Below are positions 7,780 through 14,633 of a DNA stretch of 17,386 bases, piece after piece. Numbering within the stretch: position 1 is the stretch's first letter; each line of letters begins with the position of its first letter. The DNA is taken from positions 1-17,386 of the forward strand of contig CAMLJR010000052.1 in assembly GCA_946480345.1 (NCBI GenBank), read 5' to 3'. Both the position numbers and the translations under genes were made by a program. Source of the stretch: an uncultured Spongiibacteraceae bacterium (GTDB lineage: Bacteria; Pseudomonadota; Gammaproteobacteria; Pseudomonadales; CAMLJR01). A model generated the notes under the pieces. The model saw only the letters and a program-made list of their open reading frames with translations, was not told the origin of the DNA and made no database searches.

Positions 7780-7795
7780 TGCCAAGATCGTGCCA
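7780..7795 (-). promoter_or_regulatory. Strong candidate sigma-54 promoter of the C-x10-C protein gene
   Basis: On the minus strand the site is TGGCAC-GATCT-TGGCA, matching 10 of 11 core positions, preceded by a further consensus T. Transcription would begin near 7769 with a leader of about 80 nt. AT-rich DNA lies upstream, as is common at IHF-assisted sigma-54 promoters. Confidence 0.72.
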
Positions 7796-8001
7796 AACGC
7801 CTGTCGTCATCCATAGCAGCAACAATGATGTGAACAAAAACAAAGTTTTAAAAGTTTTATTATTTTTATTGGCGCTGGAGCCGAACTATATGGCGTTTAG
7901 TAGGAGGTAAAAAAAATAATCATTTCAACCGATATTGAATATTTTTCTTTTTTTAAATCAGATGAGATTTTAATAAGCGTACTAACTCCTTAGTTAACCC
8001 G

Positions 8002-8017
8002 TGGAATAGAAAATGCA
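8002..8017 (+). promoter_or_regulatory. Weak candidate sigma-54 promoter of the PRC-barrel gene
   Basis: The site reads TGGAAT-AGAAA-ATGCA, 8 of 11 core positions with GG-N10-GC intact. The start of transcription would be near 8028, with a leader of about 80 nt. Alone it would not be convincing; the orientation and company of other sites raise it. Confidence 0.3.
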
Positions 8018-8110
8018 GAACTCGCTGCGCGTCGTTCTTGTCCAAAGGTATGCGATCGACGACTCATCAGATGACGAAACACGAATGTTCATTAACGAGG
8101 AGTAGAAATC

Positions 8111-8512
8111 ATGAGCTATTTATCACGTGATACATATGGCATGTACAAGCGCTTCAGAGGAAAAACCGGACCTGGTCCTTCTCTGATGGGCGCACACACC
8201 TTGATTGGTGATGATGTTTACAACGCTGCCGGTGAAACACTCGGCGAAATCAAAGAAATCATGCTGGATATGCAAACCGGAAAAGTGGCTTATGCCGTGC
8301 TGTCCTTCGGTGGATTTCTCGGCATGGGCGAAAAACTCTTTGCCATTCCGTGGCACGCTCTGCGGCTTGATACCGAGCGTCACGCTTTTGTGCTTAACGC
8401 ATCGAAAGAGCAACTGAAAGCTGCGCCGGGATTCGATAAAGACGATTGGCCGGATATGACTGATCCAATGTGGATACAAACGGTGAACTCATACTACGAC
8501 GTTCGCCATTAA
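8111..8512 (+). CDS. PRC-barrel domain protein
   Basis: A 133-aa soluble protein. The PRC-barrel fold, named from the photosynthetic reaction centre H subunit and also found in RimM, occupies about residues 26-100: LMGAHTLIGDDVYNAAGETL, then GEIKEIMLDMQTGKVAYAVL, SFGGFLGMGEKLFAIPW and a final HAFVLNASKEQL strand. The C-terminal part (PGFDKDDWPDMTDPMW) is the usual tail of stand-alone PRC proteins found in stress loci of many proteobacteria. No signal peptide is seen. The ATG at 8111 has GAGGAG 8 nt upstream. The next gene encodes a BON-domain protein 99 bp downstream, a frequent partnership. The molecular role is unknown. Confidence 0.9.
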   Translation: MSYLSRDTYGMYKRFRGKTGPGPSLMGAHTLIGDDVYNAAGETLGEIKEIMLDMQTGKVAYAVLSFGGFLGMGEKLFAIPWHALRLDTERHAFVLNASKEQLKAAPGFDKDDWPDMTDPMWIQTVNSYYDVRH

Positions 8513-8517
8513 TGCTT

Positions 8518-8588
8518 AGGGGAGGTTAGTTAAAAAGTATTGAGCGCAATCGGTAAAGTACATCGCATCGCTCGGTACAGCCTCCCCT
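8518..8588 (+). ncRNA. Predicted structured RNA element between PRC-barrel and BON genes
   Basis: Two consecutive stems share an unbroken 20-nt 3' strand. P1 pairs 8518-8527 (AGGGGAGGTT) with 8579-8588 (AGCCTCCCCT), 10 bp with one G-U. P2 pairs 8537-8546 (GTATTGAGCG) with 8569-8578 (CGCTCGGTAC), 10 bp with two G-U. A 9-nt A-rich bulge (8528-8536) breaks the 5' side and a 22-nt loop closes P2. No T run follows, so it is not a standard terminator. It ends 23 nt before the BON gene ATG, close to its ribosome site. It may be a cis-acting leader element or an mRNA-processing or stability structure. Confidence 0.5.
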
Positions 8589-8611
8589 GGCCTGATAAAG
8601 GAGACTTTTCC

Positions 8612-9715
8612 ATGAATCGTTTTTCCCACACGTCGCAAAACGAAACGGATCACTACAAGCGCCGCGATCAAGGTCGCGACCAAGAGCGGGCGTATGGAGA
8701 ACCAGGTCAGCCCGATTATTCGTTAGGCCAGCCGAACACGTATGCTTCTTCTTATGGAGATGAGGACGATGGTTGGCGCGAAAATTTGTCACAGCGTGAA
8801 ATCGACGATTATCGGAGGCGCGATCGCTCAAGTCATCGCGCGTTTGAGCAGAACGACTATCCATACGAAGCTCGCCAATATTCACCGTCGGCCAGCGGCT
8901 GGCGCGATGCACCCGAAGGTTGGGATCGTTATGCGCGCCAACAAAGAGGATCGGCGTACGAATACTATAGCGGTCGCTCGCAAGGAAATGGCTGGAATCA
9001 AAATCAAGGGCAAGGCGAACGGGCGCAATGGCGACCGAATCGCCAAAATCTCGCGGATTTTCCCAATTTTAATCCGCAGGACTCGCATTACGTTTATCCC
9101 GGCGCGAGCCGTTCGTGGGACCGTAACGCTCGTCAGTATGGTGAGCCTCGTGAGTCTTATCACGGCTACCCGTACTCGGCGCGCGATTTCGAGCGGAGCT
9201 GGCAACATCATCCATCGCATGATCAGAATGAATATGGGCAGGCGTATCAAGGTAATCGTACTCGTGGTGCGTATGGTCTTTCGGCGGATCATTTGCAGAG
9301 CTCGCACCAACCCTATCGTTCCGGTGAGGATTATTATTCGCAAAACAGTTACGCAGGGAGAGGGCCGAAAGGTTATGAACGTTCGGATGAACGATTGCGC
9401 GAGGATATCTGCGAGCGGCTTGAGCGAGATCCCCATATCGATGCATCGGAAATTTCGATCTCGGTTAAAAGCGGTGTTGTGACGCTGGAAGGCTCTGTTG
9501 CCGATCGAATGCAGAAGCATCGCGCAGAGGATATGGCGGATGCATGCAGCGGTGTCAAAGATGTGCAAAATCGTATTAATGTATCGCGGCGCGATCAATG
9601 GGATCTAAGCAAGCCCGATCATCAAGACGCGCAACGTGCAAACGACACCCAGAATCGTCAACGTGACGCCGGCGAAAACAAATCCATTAGTCAGCAGCCG
9701 ATTACTCGTCAGTAG
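8612..9715 (+). CDS. BON-domain protein with long Arg/Tyr/Gln-rich disordered N-terminus
   Basis: A 367-aa protein. Residues 1-258 are low-complexity and hydrophilic, rich in Arg, Tyr, Gln, Ser, Gly, Asp and Asn, with no signal peptide and almost no aliphatic core, so likely disordered. Residues about 259-328 form a BON domain: DERLREDICERLERDPHIDA, the strand EISISVKSGVVTLEGSV, and GVKDVQNRINV. BON domains bind phospholipid or tether proteins at membranes. A Gln/Asn/Asp-rich tail follows. The frame opens earlier at a TTG (8540), but the ATG at 8612 has AGGAG 8 nt upstream. The 20-nt 3' strand of the structured element lies just before it. Long open frames on the other strand and frame of this gene are by-products of its composition. 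A terminator follows. Confidence 0.85.
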   Translation: MNRFSHTSQNETDHYKRRDQGRDQERAYGEPGQPDYSLGQPNTYASSYGDEDDGWRENLSQREIDDYRRRDRSSHRAFEQNDYPYEARQYSPSASGWRDAPEGWDRYARQQRGSAYEYYSGRSQGNGWNQNQGQGERAQWRPNRQNLADFPNFNPQDSHYVYPGASRSWDRNARQYGEPRESYHGYPYSARDFERSWQHHPSHDQNEYGQAYQGNRTRGAYGLSADHLQSSHQPYRSGEDYYSQNSYAGRGPKGYERSDERLREDICERLERDPHIDASEISISVKSGVVTLEGSVADRMQKHRAEDMADACSGVKDVQNRINVSRRDQWDLSKPDHQDAQRANDTQNRQRDAGENKSISQQPITRQ

Positions 9716-9727
9716 TTGTAACTGGTA

Positions 9728-9759
9728 AGGGCGCCCATGCAGGGGTGCCCTACGTTTTT
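9728..9759 (+). terminator. Intrinsic terminator after the BON-domain gene
   Basis: AGGGCGCCC (9728-9736) pairs with GGGTGCCCT (9743-9751) over 9 bp, with one G-T, around a 6-nt loop. A run of five T (9755-9759) follows within 4 nt. It lies 13 bp past the stop codon. Confidence 0.85.
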
Positions 9760-9828
9760 ACTCAATGCGTATTTCAATTAATCAACCAAGCTCTTCGCTA
9801 ATTTAAGCCCTCTTCGAACAGGAAACTT

Positions 9829-10071
9829 ATGGACGATGTTTCAAATTGGCTGGATTTAATGCAGTGGCCAGCGCTTATTGTTACCGTTATTGCGGCATGG
9901 TTGGTGGCGAGCAGCCGAAAATCGAGGAGAGAAATTGGATTTTGGTTTTTTATGCTGAGCAATGTGCTGTGGGTGCTATGGGGAATTCATACCGATGCGT
10001 TTGCATTAATTGCCTTACAGTTCTTCCTCGCGGTGAGTAATTGCCGCGGACTGATAAAAAATAAAGGTTAA
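9829..10071 (+). CDS. Small two-to-three-helix inner-membrane protein, function unknown
   Basis: An 80-aa hydrophobic protein with predicted membrane segments at about residues 10-27 (MQWPALIVTVIAAWLVAS), 37-53 (IGFWFFMLSNVLWVLWG) and 55-72 (HTDAFALIALQFFLAVSN), with a basic SSRKSRR loop between the first two, which would lie in the cytoplasm. Similar short proteins occur in proteobacteria and are sometimes annotated loosely as amino acid transporters; the pattern recalls half-transporter SWEET-like repeats but I cannot confirm that. The ATG at 9829 has AGGA 6 nt upstream. The upstream terminator separates it from the BON gene, and I see no clear promoter. It converges on the metallopeptidase gene with 20 bp between stops. 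Confidence 0.75.
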   Translation: MDDVSNWLDLMQWPALIVTVIAAWLVASSRKSRREIGFWFFMLSNVLWVLWGIHTDAFALIALQFFLAVSNCRGLIKNKG

Positions 10072-10091
10072 GTAATTTTTTCGTGCGGATC

Positions 10092-11168
10092 TTAATTTTT
10101 ACCGACAATGATTCGGTGAATCCATTTCAGTTTCTTTTGAACCTCGGCATTGATGATGAACGGATACGCATCCGGCATCCCCATACTCCGATTAAGCTCG
10201 TTCAACGCAATCGATAACCGTACCCAATCTTTTAGCATTGCGCTGATTATCGTGTTATCGCGTTGCGTTGTAGGCAACGCCACTGAAGGTACAGGCGTAT
10301 CGATGCTGAGGGAAAATACCTGCGCCGTTTCAAGAGTATCGAGCATGTGCATGTAATGCGCCCAACATTCCGCCCAATCTTCCCACGGATGCATCGAAGC
10401 GTAAGGGCTGATGTAGCGATCGCTCCAGTCGGCTGGCGCGCCTTCATCGTAATGGCGTTTTAAAGCAACGGAATAATCCAGACGTTCATCGCCAAATATC
10501 TCGCGAAAACGTTCCAATCGTTTACGGTTCTTGCTAATTAAACGGAACCAATAGTAATGGCCGATCTCGTGTCGGAAATGCCCAAGTAAAGTCCGATACG
10601 CTTCGCCGAGTTTAACGCGCATGCGGGTACGGGCGACGTCATCGGCTTCCGCGAGATTAACGGTGATTTCTCCGTCGTTATGACCGGTAAAAACGCGCTC
10701 CTGACCTTCCAGCAGCTCCGTAAACTCCGAGGCGGGTTCATGGTCAGTCATGAAATGAAACAGAAGCCCGCGCTCTTGGTCGATATGTTTGCTTACCAAC
10801 GGCAAATTTAACGTCAATATGCTGTAAAGCGCGTGGCGCTTCGCACGCTCCATTGCACGCCAATAATTGATATTCAAGGGTATGGAAAGATCGGGAATGA
10901 CTGCATTTAATCGACAAGCGAGGCAGAGTGGGTTGGGGTCCTCAGCGGGCACCATCCAATTACATACCTGATGGGTCGCATAATTTCCGCATTGACGCCA
11001 TTGTTCCCCGTTCTGCGTTGTCCATAAATTAACGTCGTCGGTGGGGTCGAACGCCTGCATCGCATCGCGTTCCGGGCAATAGCCGACGAGTCGAGCACAT
11101 ACCGTACATACAACGCTATCAAAGAAAAGCCGATTTTGTTTTTCACAACTGCAGTGAAATATTTTCAT
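10092..11168 (-). CDS. Zinc-ribbon putative zinc-binding metallopeptidase
   Basis: A 358-aa cytoplasmic protein. The N-terminus is a double zinc ribbon: C6-x-C8 with C21-x2-C24, then C60, C69 and C82-x2-C85. The catalytic part carries HExxH at H200-E201-x2-H204 (HFRHEIGHYYW), preceded by helical sequence. A third ligand could come from the downstream segment HPWEDWAECWAHYMHMLDT. This layout matches proteins annotated as putative zinc-binding metallopeptidase (DUF-type family); no substrate is established to my knowledge. The ATG at 11166-11168 lacks a clear Shine-Dalgarno sequence. It starts 14 bp after the stop of the proline-rich protein gene and probably depends on it for translation and on the sigma-54 element further upstream for transcription. 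Confidence 0.85.
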   Translation of the reverse strand: MKIFHCSCEKQNRLFFDSVVCTVCARLVGYCPERDAMQAFDPTDDVNLWTTQNGEQWRQCGNYATHQVCNWMVPAEDPNPLCLACRLNAVIPDLSIPLNINYWRAMERAKRHALYSILTLNLPLVSKHIDQERGLLFHFMTDHEPASEFTELLEGQERVFTGHNDGEITVNLAEADDVARTRMRVKLGEAYRTLLGHFRHEIGHYYWFRLISKNRKRLERFREIFGDERLDYSVALKRHYDEGAPADWSDRYISPYASMHPWEDWAECWAHYMHMLDTLETAQVFSLSIDTPVPSVALPTTQRDNTIISAMLKDWVRLSIALNELNRSMGMPDAYPFIINAEVQKKLKWIHRIIVGKN

Positions 11169-11182
11169 TGGAAACGCAATCG

Positions 11183-11533
11183 CTAGTCCTTAACGTCGGT
11201 CGCTTTATTCGATACGGCTAATCGCAATTGTGTGCGGCGCACAGTCCATGATTTATTTCGATAGATAAAACGCACCGTTTTTGCGTGCGGTGGTGTATGC
11301 CCCGGCATCGGTGCTGGATCGGGTTGAGGCACTTCTGGCGGTGTTTGCGGCCGTGTTTCCGGTTGCACGGGATGCTCGGGGTAGGGAGTGGGCGTAGGTG
11401 TCGTCGACGGATAGCCTGGAGGGACTTCCTGCGGACCATCCGGTGATGGCCTCTCGGGTTGGCCGGGCGTTTGATTGCGGACTTGGCTTAGCACGCACTC
11501 ACTCGATGGCACATTTTCAAAAAGCATTTTCAT
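11183..11533 (-). CDS. Proline-rich hypothetical protein
   Basis: A 116-aa protein with no recognised domain. A central stretch of about 60 residues is rich in Pro with Glu, Gln, Thr and Gly (PERPSPDGPQEVPPGYPSTT, TPTPTPYPEHPVQPETRP), likely an extended polyproline-like linker. The C-terminus is basic (AKTVRFIYRNKSWTVRRTQL). No signal peptide is evident. Similar Pro/Glu repeat proteins occur in pseudomonads without known function. The frame is open from 11587, but the ATG at 11531-11533 has AAGG about 8 nt upstream; a second ATG follows at 11527. It lies 14 bp before the metallopeptidase gene. Reality of this gene is likely rather than certain, since proline-rich DNA opens several frames. Confidence 0.6.
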   Translation of the reverse strand: MKMLFENVPSSECVLSQVRNQTPGQPERPSPDGPQEVPPGYPSTTPTPTPYPEHPVQPETRPQTPPEVPQPDPAPMPGHTPPHAKTVRFIYRNKSWTVRRTQLRLAVSNKATDVKD

Positions 11534-11724
11534 CGGCGACACCTTCAAGACCTTATCCGGTTGCAGAAAAATCAAACGAGGTACCATTACGCGTTAGACG
11601 GACATCATCATTACATGCGAATCCCAGCCTGAAGTAGCTTGACGCCGCCGCGCACGCTCCCTAATGAAATAGCAATGCGCGTACCATCGAATTTACGCAA
11701 TCAGCAATTCAAAATTACACGAAT

Positions 11725-11740
11725 CGGTGCGTTCTATGCT
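11725..11740 (+). promoter_or_regulatory. Weak sigma-54-like element upstream of the flavin-fold gene
   Basis: The site reads CGGTGC-GTTCT-ATGCT, only 7 of 11 core positions, with GG-N10-GC intact. It would start transcription near 11751, about 44 nt before the ATG at 11795. It abuts an opposed stronger element. Confidence 0.25.
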
Positions 11741-11741
11741 T

Positions 11742-11757
11742 TGCAGTGAATGTGCCA
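11742..11757 (-). promoter_or_regulatory. Strong candidate sigma-54 promoter of the proline-rich / metallopeptidase genes
   Basis: On the minus strand the site is TGGCAC-ATTCA-CTGCA, 10 of 11 core positions, preceded by a further consensus T. Transcription would begin near 11731, giving a leader of about 200 nt before 11533. No gene lies in that leader. Confidence 0.65.
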
Positions 11758-11794
11758 AAGCGGCAATCCTTTGCGGTCAAGATGGAGAGTTATT

Positions 11795-12292
11795 ATGAAT
11801 TCAACAGCGTTATCTCTTAGTGATTTGTGGAAGAAAATCGACGATGTCAAAATTGGCATGTTTACCACTATCGACGAAAACGGAATGCTCACCAGTCGAC
11901 CAATGACGGCGCGCGAAATAGATGCCGATGGCGTGCTCTGGTTCTTTGCTGCTCTTCATTCTGAAGTCACGCATGAGCTGCTGGATGAGCCTCTGGTTAA
12001 CGTCAGTTTTGCTGAGCCAAAGCACGGCTTTTATGCGTCGCTTTCCGGCCATGCCACATTGATTAGAGACCGTGCCCTCTATATGAAACTGTGGCGTCCC
12101 CTCGATAAAGCCTGGTTTTCACGCGGTATCGACGATCCCAATTTGACGCTGATACGTGTAGAAGTGCAGTTGGCCGAATATTGGGATTCGACCTCAAGCC
12201 GCATGGTGCAATTATTGAAAACCGCCAAAGCCGCGATGACGGGTGAAAATGCGGCGGAAAAACTGGGCAAACACGGCACGCTGGAGCTTTAA
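11795..12292 (+). CDS. Pyridoxamine 5'-phosphate oxidase-like general stress protein
   Basis: A 165-aa split-barrel flavin-binding protein of the general stress protein 26 type. Typical signatures are the N-terminal helix followed by IGMFTTIDENGMLTSRPMTA, the strand GVLWFFAALHSEVTHEL, NVSFAEPKHGFYASLSGHAT, and the C-terminal VEVQLAEYWDSTSSRM. Relatives bind FMN or FAD; a real oxidase activity on pyridoxamine phosphate is not implied. The frame opens 15 codons earlier, but the ATG at 11795 has GGAG about 7-8 nt upstream and starts at the usual family position. It converges on the alpha/beta hydrolase gene with only 4 bp between stops. Confidence 0.9.
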   Translation: MNSTALSLSDLWKKIDDVKIGMFTTIDENGMLTSRPMTAREIDADGVLWFFAALHSEVTHELLDEPLVNVSFAEPKHGFYASLSGHATLIRDRALYMKLWRPLDKAWFSRGIDDPNLTLIRVEVQLAEYWDSTSSRMVQLLKTAKAAMTGENAAEKLGKHGTLEL

Positions 12293-12296
12293 GTCT

Positions 12297-13082
12297 CTAG
12301 CTATTTTTTAGTTGTTCGATCTGCGTTGTTGCAGAGCTTTCGCGTGCGCCTACCACCATTTCAGTCAACCATCTGATCAAAATGGTGGTATAGGATTTCT
12401 GCGCATGTTTTTCCGACAGGCTATGGTCGGCGTCGCTAATCGTTCTGGATGTGAGCGAACGTACATTCGAAAACGCTGCAATATAATTTTCGATAACTTT
12501 GTGAGGAATAATGTCGTCTTTTTCCGAGGCGACAATAAGCGCATCACCCCGAAAAGCAGCGCATGCTTTCAGCGCCTTGTTTTCTTCTTCCGAAATTCTT
12601 TGATGGCGGTACGTATTTAAATCCTGATCGGCGTGAAGTTGGCGTTTGGGCAACTCCCATCCCGGGTCCTTATAGAGTGCGGGTGCACGCAACGCTAACC
12701 AGCGAACATTGCGCAGCGACGTTAGTATCGATGCTAAATATCCACCATAACTGATACCTATAACCGCGATAGCATTGGGATCGACTATCGATTGCGCAGC
12801 GAGCCAATCGTAGGCAGCCAGCAGGTCGCGTATATTCTCGGCGCGCGATACCGTTCGAGATTTTTCGGAACCAAGATCATGACCGCGTAAATCGAATGTC
12901 AGGCAGACGCAACCCAAGCCCGACACTTCGCGTGCGCGCGATAAATCCTGCGATTGACTGCCGCCCCAGCCGTGTACAAATAAAATGCCGGGTAATTTCG
13001 GCGAAGGGCGCAGCATTGTTGCATTGAGCTGCTCCTCCTCGACGCCGATGCACAGTTCATTCAGAAAAATGTCCATAACCAT
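12297..13082 (-). CDS. Alpha/beta hydrolase (dienelactone hydrolase / peptidase-like)
   Basis: A 261-aa serine hydrolase with the complete alpha/beta fold pattern: oxyanion loop HGWGG (37-41), FDLRGHDLG, nucleophile S111 in GISYGG, acid D189 or D190 in ASEKDDIIP, and H220 in ISDADHSLS. Substrate is unknown. Relatives include acyl-CoA thioesterase- or peptidase-like hydrolases; the family is too broad to say more. The start overlaps the end of the DUF3182 gene by 26 bp (or 20 bp if the ATG at 13076 is used), and no strong Shine-Dalgarno is present, so translation is probably coupled to DUF3182. That pairing suggests a joint pathway, for example processing of a peptide-like product of the ATP-grasp-like partner (inference). 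Confidence 0.87.
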   Translation of the reverse strand: MVMDIFLNELCIGVEEEQLNATMLRPSPKLPGILFVHGWGGSQSQDLSRAREVSGLGCVCLTFDLRGHDLGSEKSRTVSRAENIRDLLAAYDWLAAQSIVDPNAIAVIGISYGGYLASILTSLRNVRWLALRAPALYKDPGWELPKRQLHADQDLNTYRHQRISEEENKALKACAAFRGDALIVASEKDDIIPHKVIENYIAAFSNVRSLTSRTISDADHSLSEKHAQKSYTTILIRWLTEMVVGARESSATTQIEQLKNS

Positions 13083-14205
13083 CTATCGTGCAATATTTAG
13101 TTAAAGCGCCGACTTCAGAGTCTTCGCCGCGAAAATAAATCATTGCATGTGGAGGTGGATCGTTTAAATCGTAACGTTCACGAGTCGATACCGATATTTC
13201 ATTAAGCTCGGCATCTTTAAGCATGGCCTCGATCGCAGCTAATTCCGCTGGCGTTGCGCCGCCAATTCGCCACGATTGCTCCAATACGCCGGAGCGTCTG
13301 AGTCTATTGCGATCAAATCCCTGCGCGACATCGTAATTTCTACGCGACGCCTTCAGCGACAGATACTTATCGGCTGCCTCGTTGTAACAACATGCCTGCG
13401 CGACGGCAATGCGCAACGCGGGATGCAACCGCCTCGCGCGTAAAGTTTGTAAATCGCCGCGTACAATATGCAATGTCGAACCTCCATACACCGCATTGCC
13501 GCGATGGTTGTCGGTGAGATATTGGGTACCGTAATAGGCGATGGTGATTCCAGCGAGTGTTACTTGTCCGATACTGAATGTCTCGACGGCGTCGAGATGC
13601 TGCTCTAGAACGAGCCCGTATTGTTCCAATTCGGCAGCATCGATTTTTTCCAGAGCCGCATCGAGCTGGCCGATGTGGCGTATCAATTGTTGTCCTTGTC
13701 CGCCGATGCCGAGTGAGCGCTTCAGGCGTACTGAATTATTAAGCAGCAATCTTTCCGCAGCTTCACGTGCATCGGCTCGACTGAAAACCGTATAACCATC
13801 GAGCACCGCAGTACCCACAGCAAACGGAAATTCGTCTGTCCAGCCAATAGGGGCGACTGCGGCCGTTCCGATCAGCGGATGCGTAATACTTTTCGTCGTC
13901 ATAAACGAATGCGGCACATATCCGCCCAACAGCTGATCCTCACTCTCAATGCCCAGCTGCTTTGCTTCCGCCGCGGTTAATGTATCGATCGGGATGAAAT
14001 AAGAAGGTCCCGCGCTGGATGCACGAGCATTATATTCTTCAGCGCTCAACTCACCCGCATAATCGCAGCCGAGAATCTTCGCTGCGGCAGTGGCAACATA
14101 CGCCTGACTGACTTTGTTGTGATCGGTTAGGTTTGCGAGCGATGGTGTTGCGTTTGGATTTTTATGGTTCTGTGAATAGAGAATCACATCGCGAAACTCG
14201 CTCAT
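13057..14205 (-). CDS. DUF3182 family protein, ATP-grasp-like
   Basis: A 382-aa cytoplasmic protein recognised as DUF3182. A segment RLKRSLGIGGQGQQLI (about residues 160-175) resembles the glycine-rich nucleotide loop of ATP-grasp ligases, and LEQHLDAVETFSIGQVTLAG resembles the strand with acidic metal ligands that follows; NRGNAVYGGSTLHIVRGDL-like sequence comes next. Such enzymes join a carboxylate to an amine or thiol using ATP; the product here is unknown. The frame is open from 14319, but the ATG at 14203-14205 has AAGGAAG 6 nt upstream. It lies 122 bp after the zinc-ribbon gene and overlaps the hydrolase gene, so the three probably form one operon. Confidence 0.75.
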   Translation of the reverse strand: MSEFRDVILYSQNHKNPNATPSLANLTDHNKVSQAYVATAAAKILGCDYAGELSAEEYNARASSAGPSYFIPIDTLTAAEAKQLGIESEDQLLGGYVPHSFMTTKSITHPLIGTAAVAPIGWTDEFPFAVGTAVLDGYTVFSRADAREAAERLLLNNSVRLKRSLGIGGQGQQLIRHIGQLDAALEKIDAAELEQYGLVLEQHLDAVETFSIGQVTLAGITIAYYGTQYLTDNHRGNAVYGGSTLHIVRGDLQTLRARRLHPALRIAVAQACCYNEAADKYLSLKASRRNYDVAQGFDRNRLRRSGVLEQSWRIGGATPAELAAIEAMLKDAELNEISVSTRERYDLNDPPPHAMIYFRGEDSEVGALTKYCTIDGYGHFSE

Positions 14206-14327
14206 GTGTACTTCCTTTAACGTGTTTAACTCGTGGACGTCGGACTCACGGTTATTGCTTGGAGCGGAAGGAAACGACACAAATCCTCGATAGCTCTCCA
14301 GCCCAACCTCTGGGAACATCGTTAAGC

Positions 14328-14543
14328 CTAAGCCTGCTTCGATGCGGCACTAAAATCAGTATCTTCATCGCTATCAGCGCTGAGCTGTACGAGCTCCTGC
14401 TCACGTTGATCGGCGCAAGCAAATAATTCGCCGCATTGTTTACAGCGAAATTCGACAAGCGCCGAACCATCGTAAATCACGAGCCCGAGACCGGTGGGTT
14501 TCGTCGCATTACAAAGAGGGCAATGAACAGGGGAGTGAGACAT
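14328..14543 (-). CDS. Small zinc-ribbon protein, function unknown
   Basis: A 71-aa protein with two CxxC knuckles: C8-x2-C11 (CPLCNATKP) and C34-x2-C37 (FRCKQCGELF), a typical zinc ribbon. The C-terminal third is acidic and Ser/Ala-rich. Single ribbons of this size may bind nucleic acid or act as protein adaptors; nothing more specific can be said. The ATG at 14541-14543 has AGGTGA about 6 nt upstream. It is the first gene of the minus-strand group with DUF3182 and the hydrolase, and is divergent from ku across a 151-bp region with two opposed sigma-54-like elements. Confidence 0.75.
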   Translation of the reverse strand: MSHSPVHCPLCNATKPTGLGLVIYDGSALVEFRCKQCGELFACADQREQELVQLSADSDEDTDFSAASKQA

Positions 14544-14611
14544 GACTTCACCTATGGTTAAAGATTCGAGCGCCTTCTAATTAAATAAGTAGCGCGACGT
14601 GACGATAAATA

Positions 14612-14627
14612 TGCAATCGCTGCGCCG
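14612..14627 (-). promoter_or_regulatory. Candidate sigma-54 promoter of the zinc-ribbon/DUF3182/hydrolase operon
   Basis: On the minus strand the site is CGGCGC-AGCGA-TTGCA, 9 of 11 core positions with a perfect -12 half. Transcription would start near 14601, about 58 nt before the ATG at 14543. Confidence 0.5.
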
Positions 14628-14633
14628 AATCGC

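Larger units (their letters stand above)
7688..8110. other. Divergent 423-bp intergenic region
   Basis: No gene is supported here; a small plus-strand open frame (7680-7910) overlaps the divergent gene start and has no recognisable sequence. The region holds a minus-strand sigma-54 element (7780-7795) with a hairpin at its expected start of transcription, a very AT-rich stretch (about 7830-7990) that could bend or bind IHF, a consensus-like AGGAGG at about 7902-7907 with no start codon after it, and a weaker plus-strand sigma-54-like element (8002-8017). Confidence 0.6.

Noticed and set aside
7680..7910. Plus-strand open frame of 76 codons in the large intergenic gap
   Set aside because: It overlaps the start and promoter of the divergent secreted-protein gene, lacks a ribosome site and resembles nothing known.
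8882..9598. Long open frames of 238 (minus) and 246 (plus, 8742-9482) codons within the BON gene
   Set aside because: Repetitive Arg/Tyr/Gln codons keep the other frames free of stops; their translations are Ile/Arg- or Thr-rich with no domain, while the real frame has a ribosome site and a BON domain.
12275..12312. Possible terminator at the convergent stop codons (AGCT...AGCT then a run of six T)
   Set aside because: The stem is only about 4 bp with a 10-nt loop; too weak to call.
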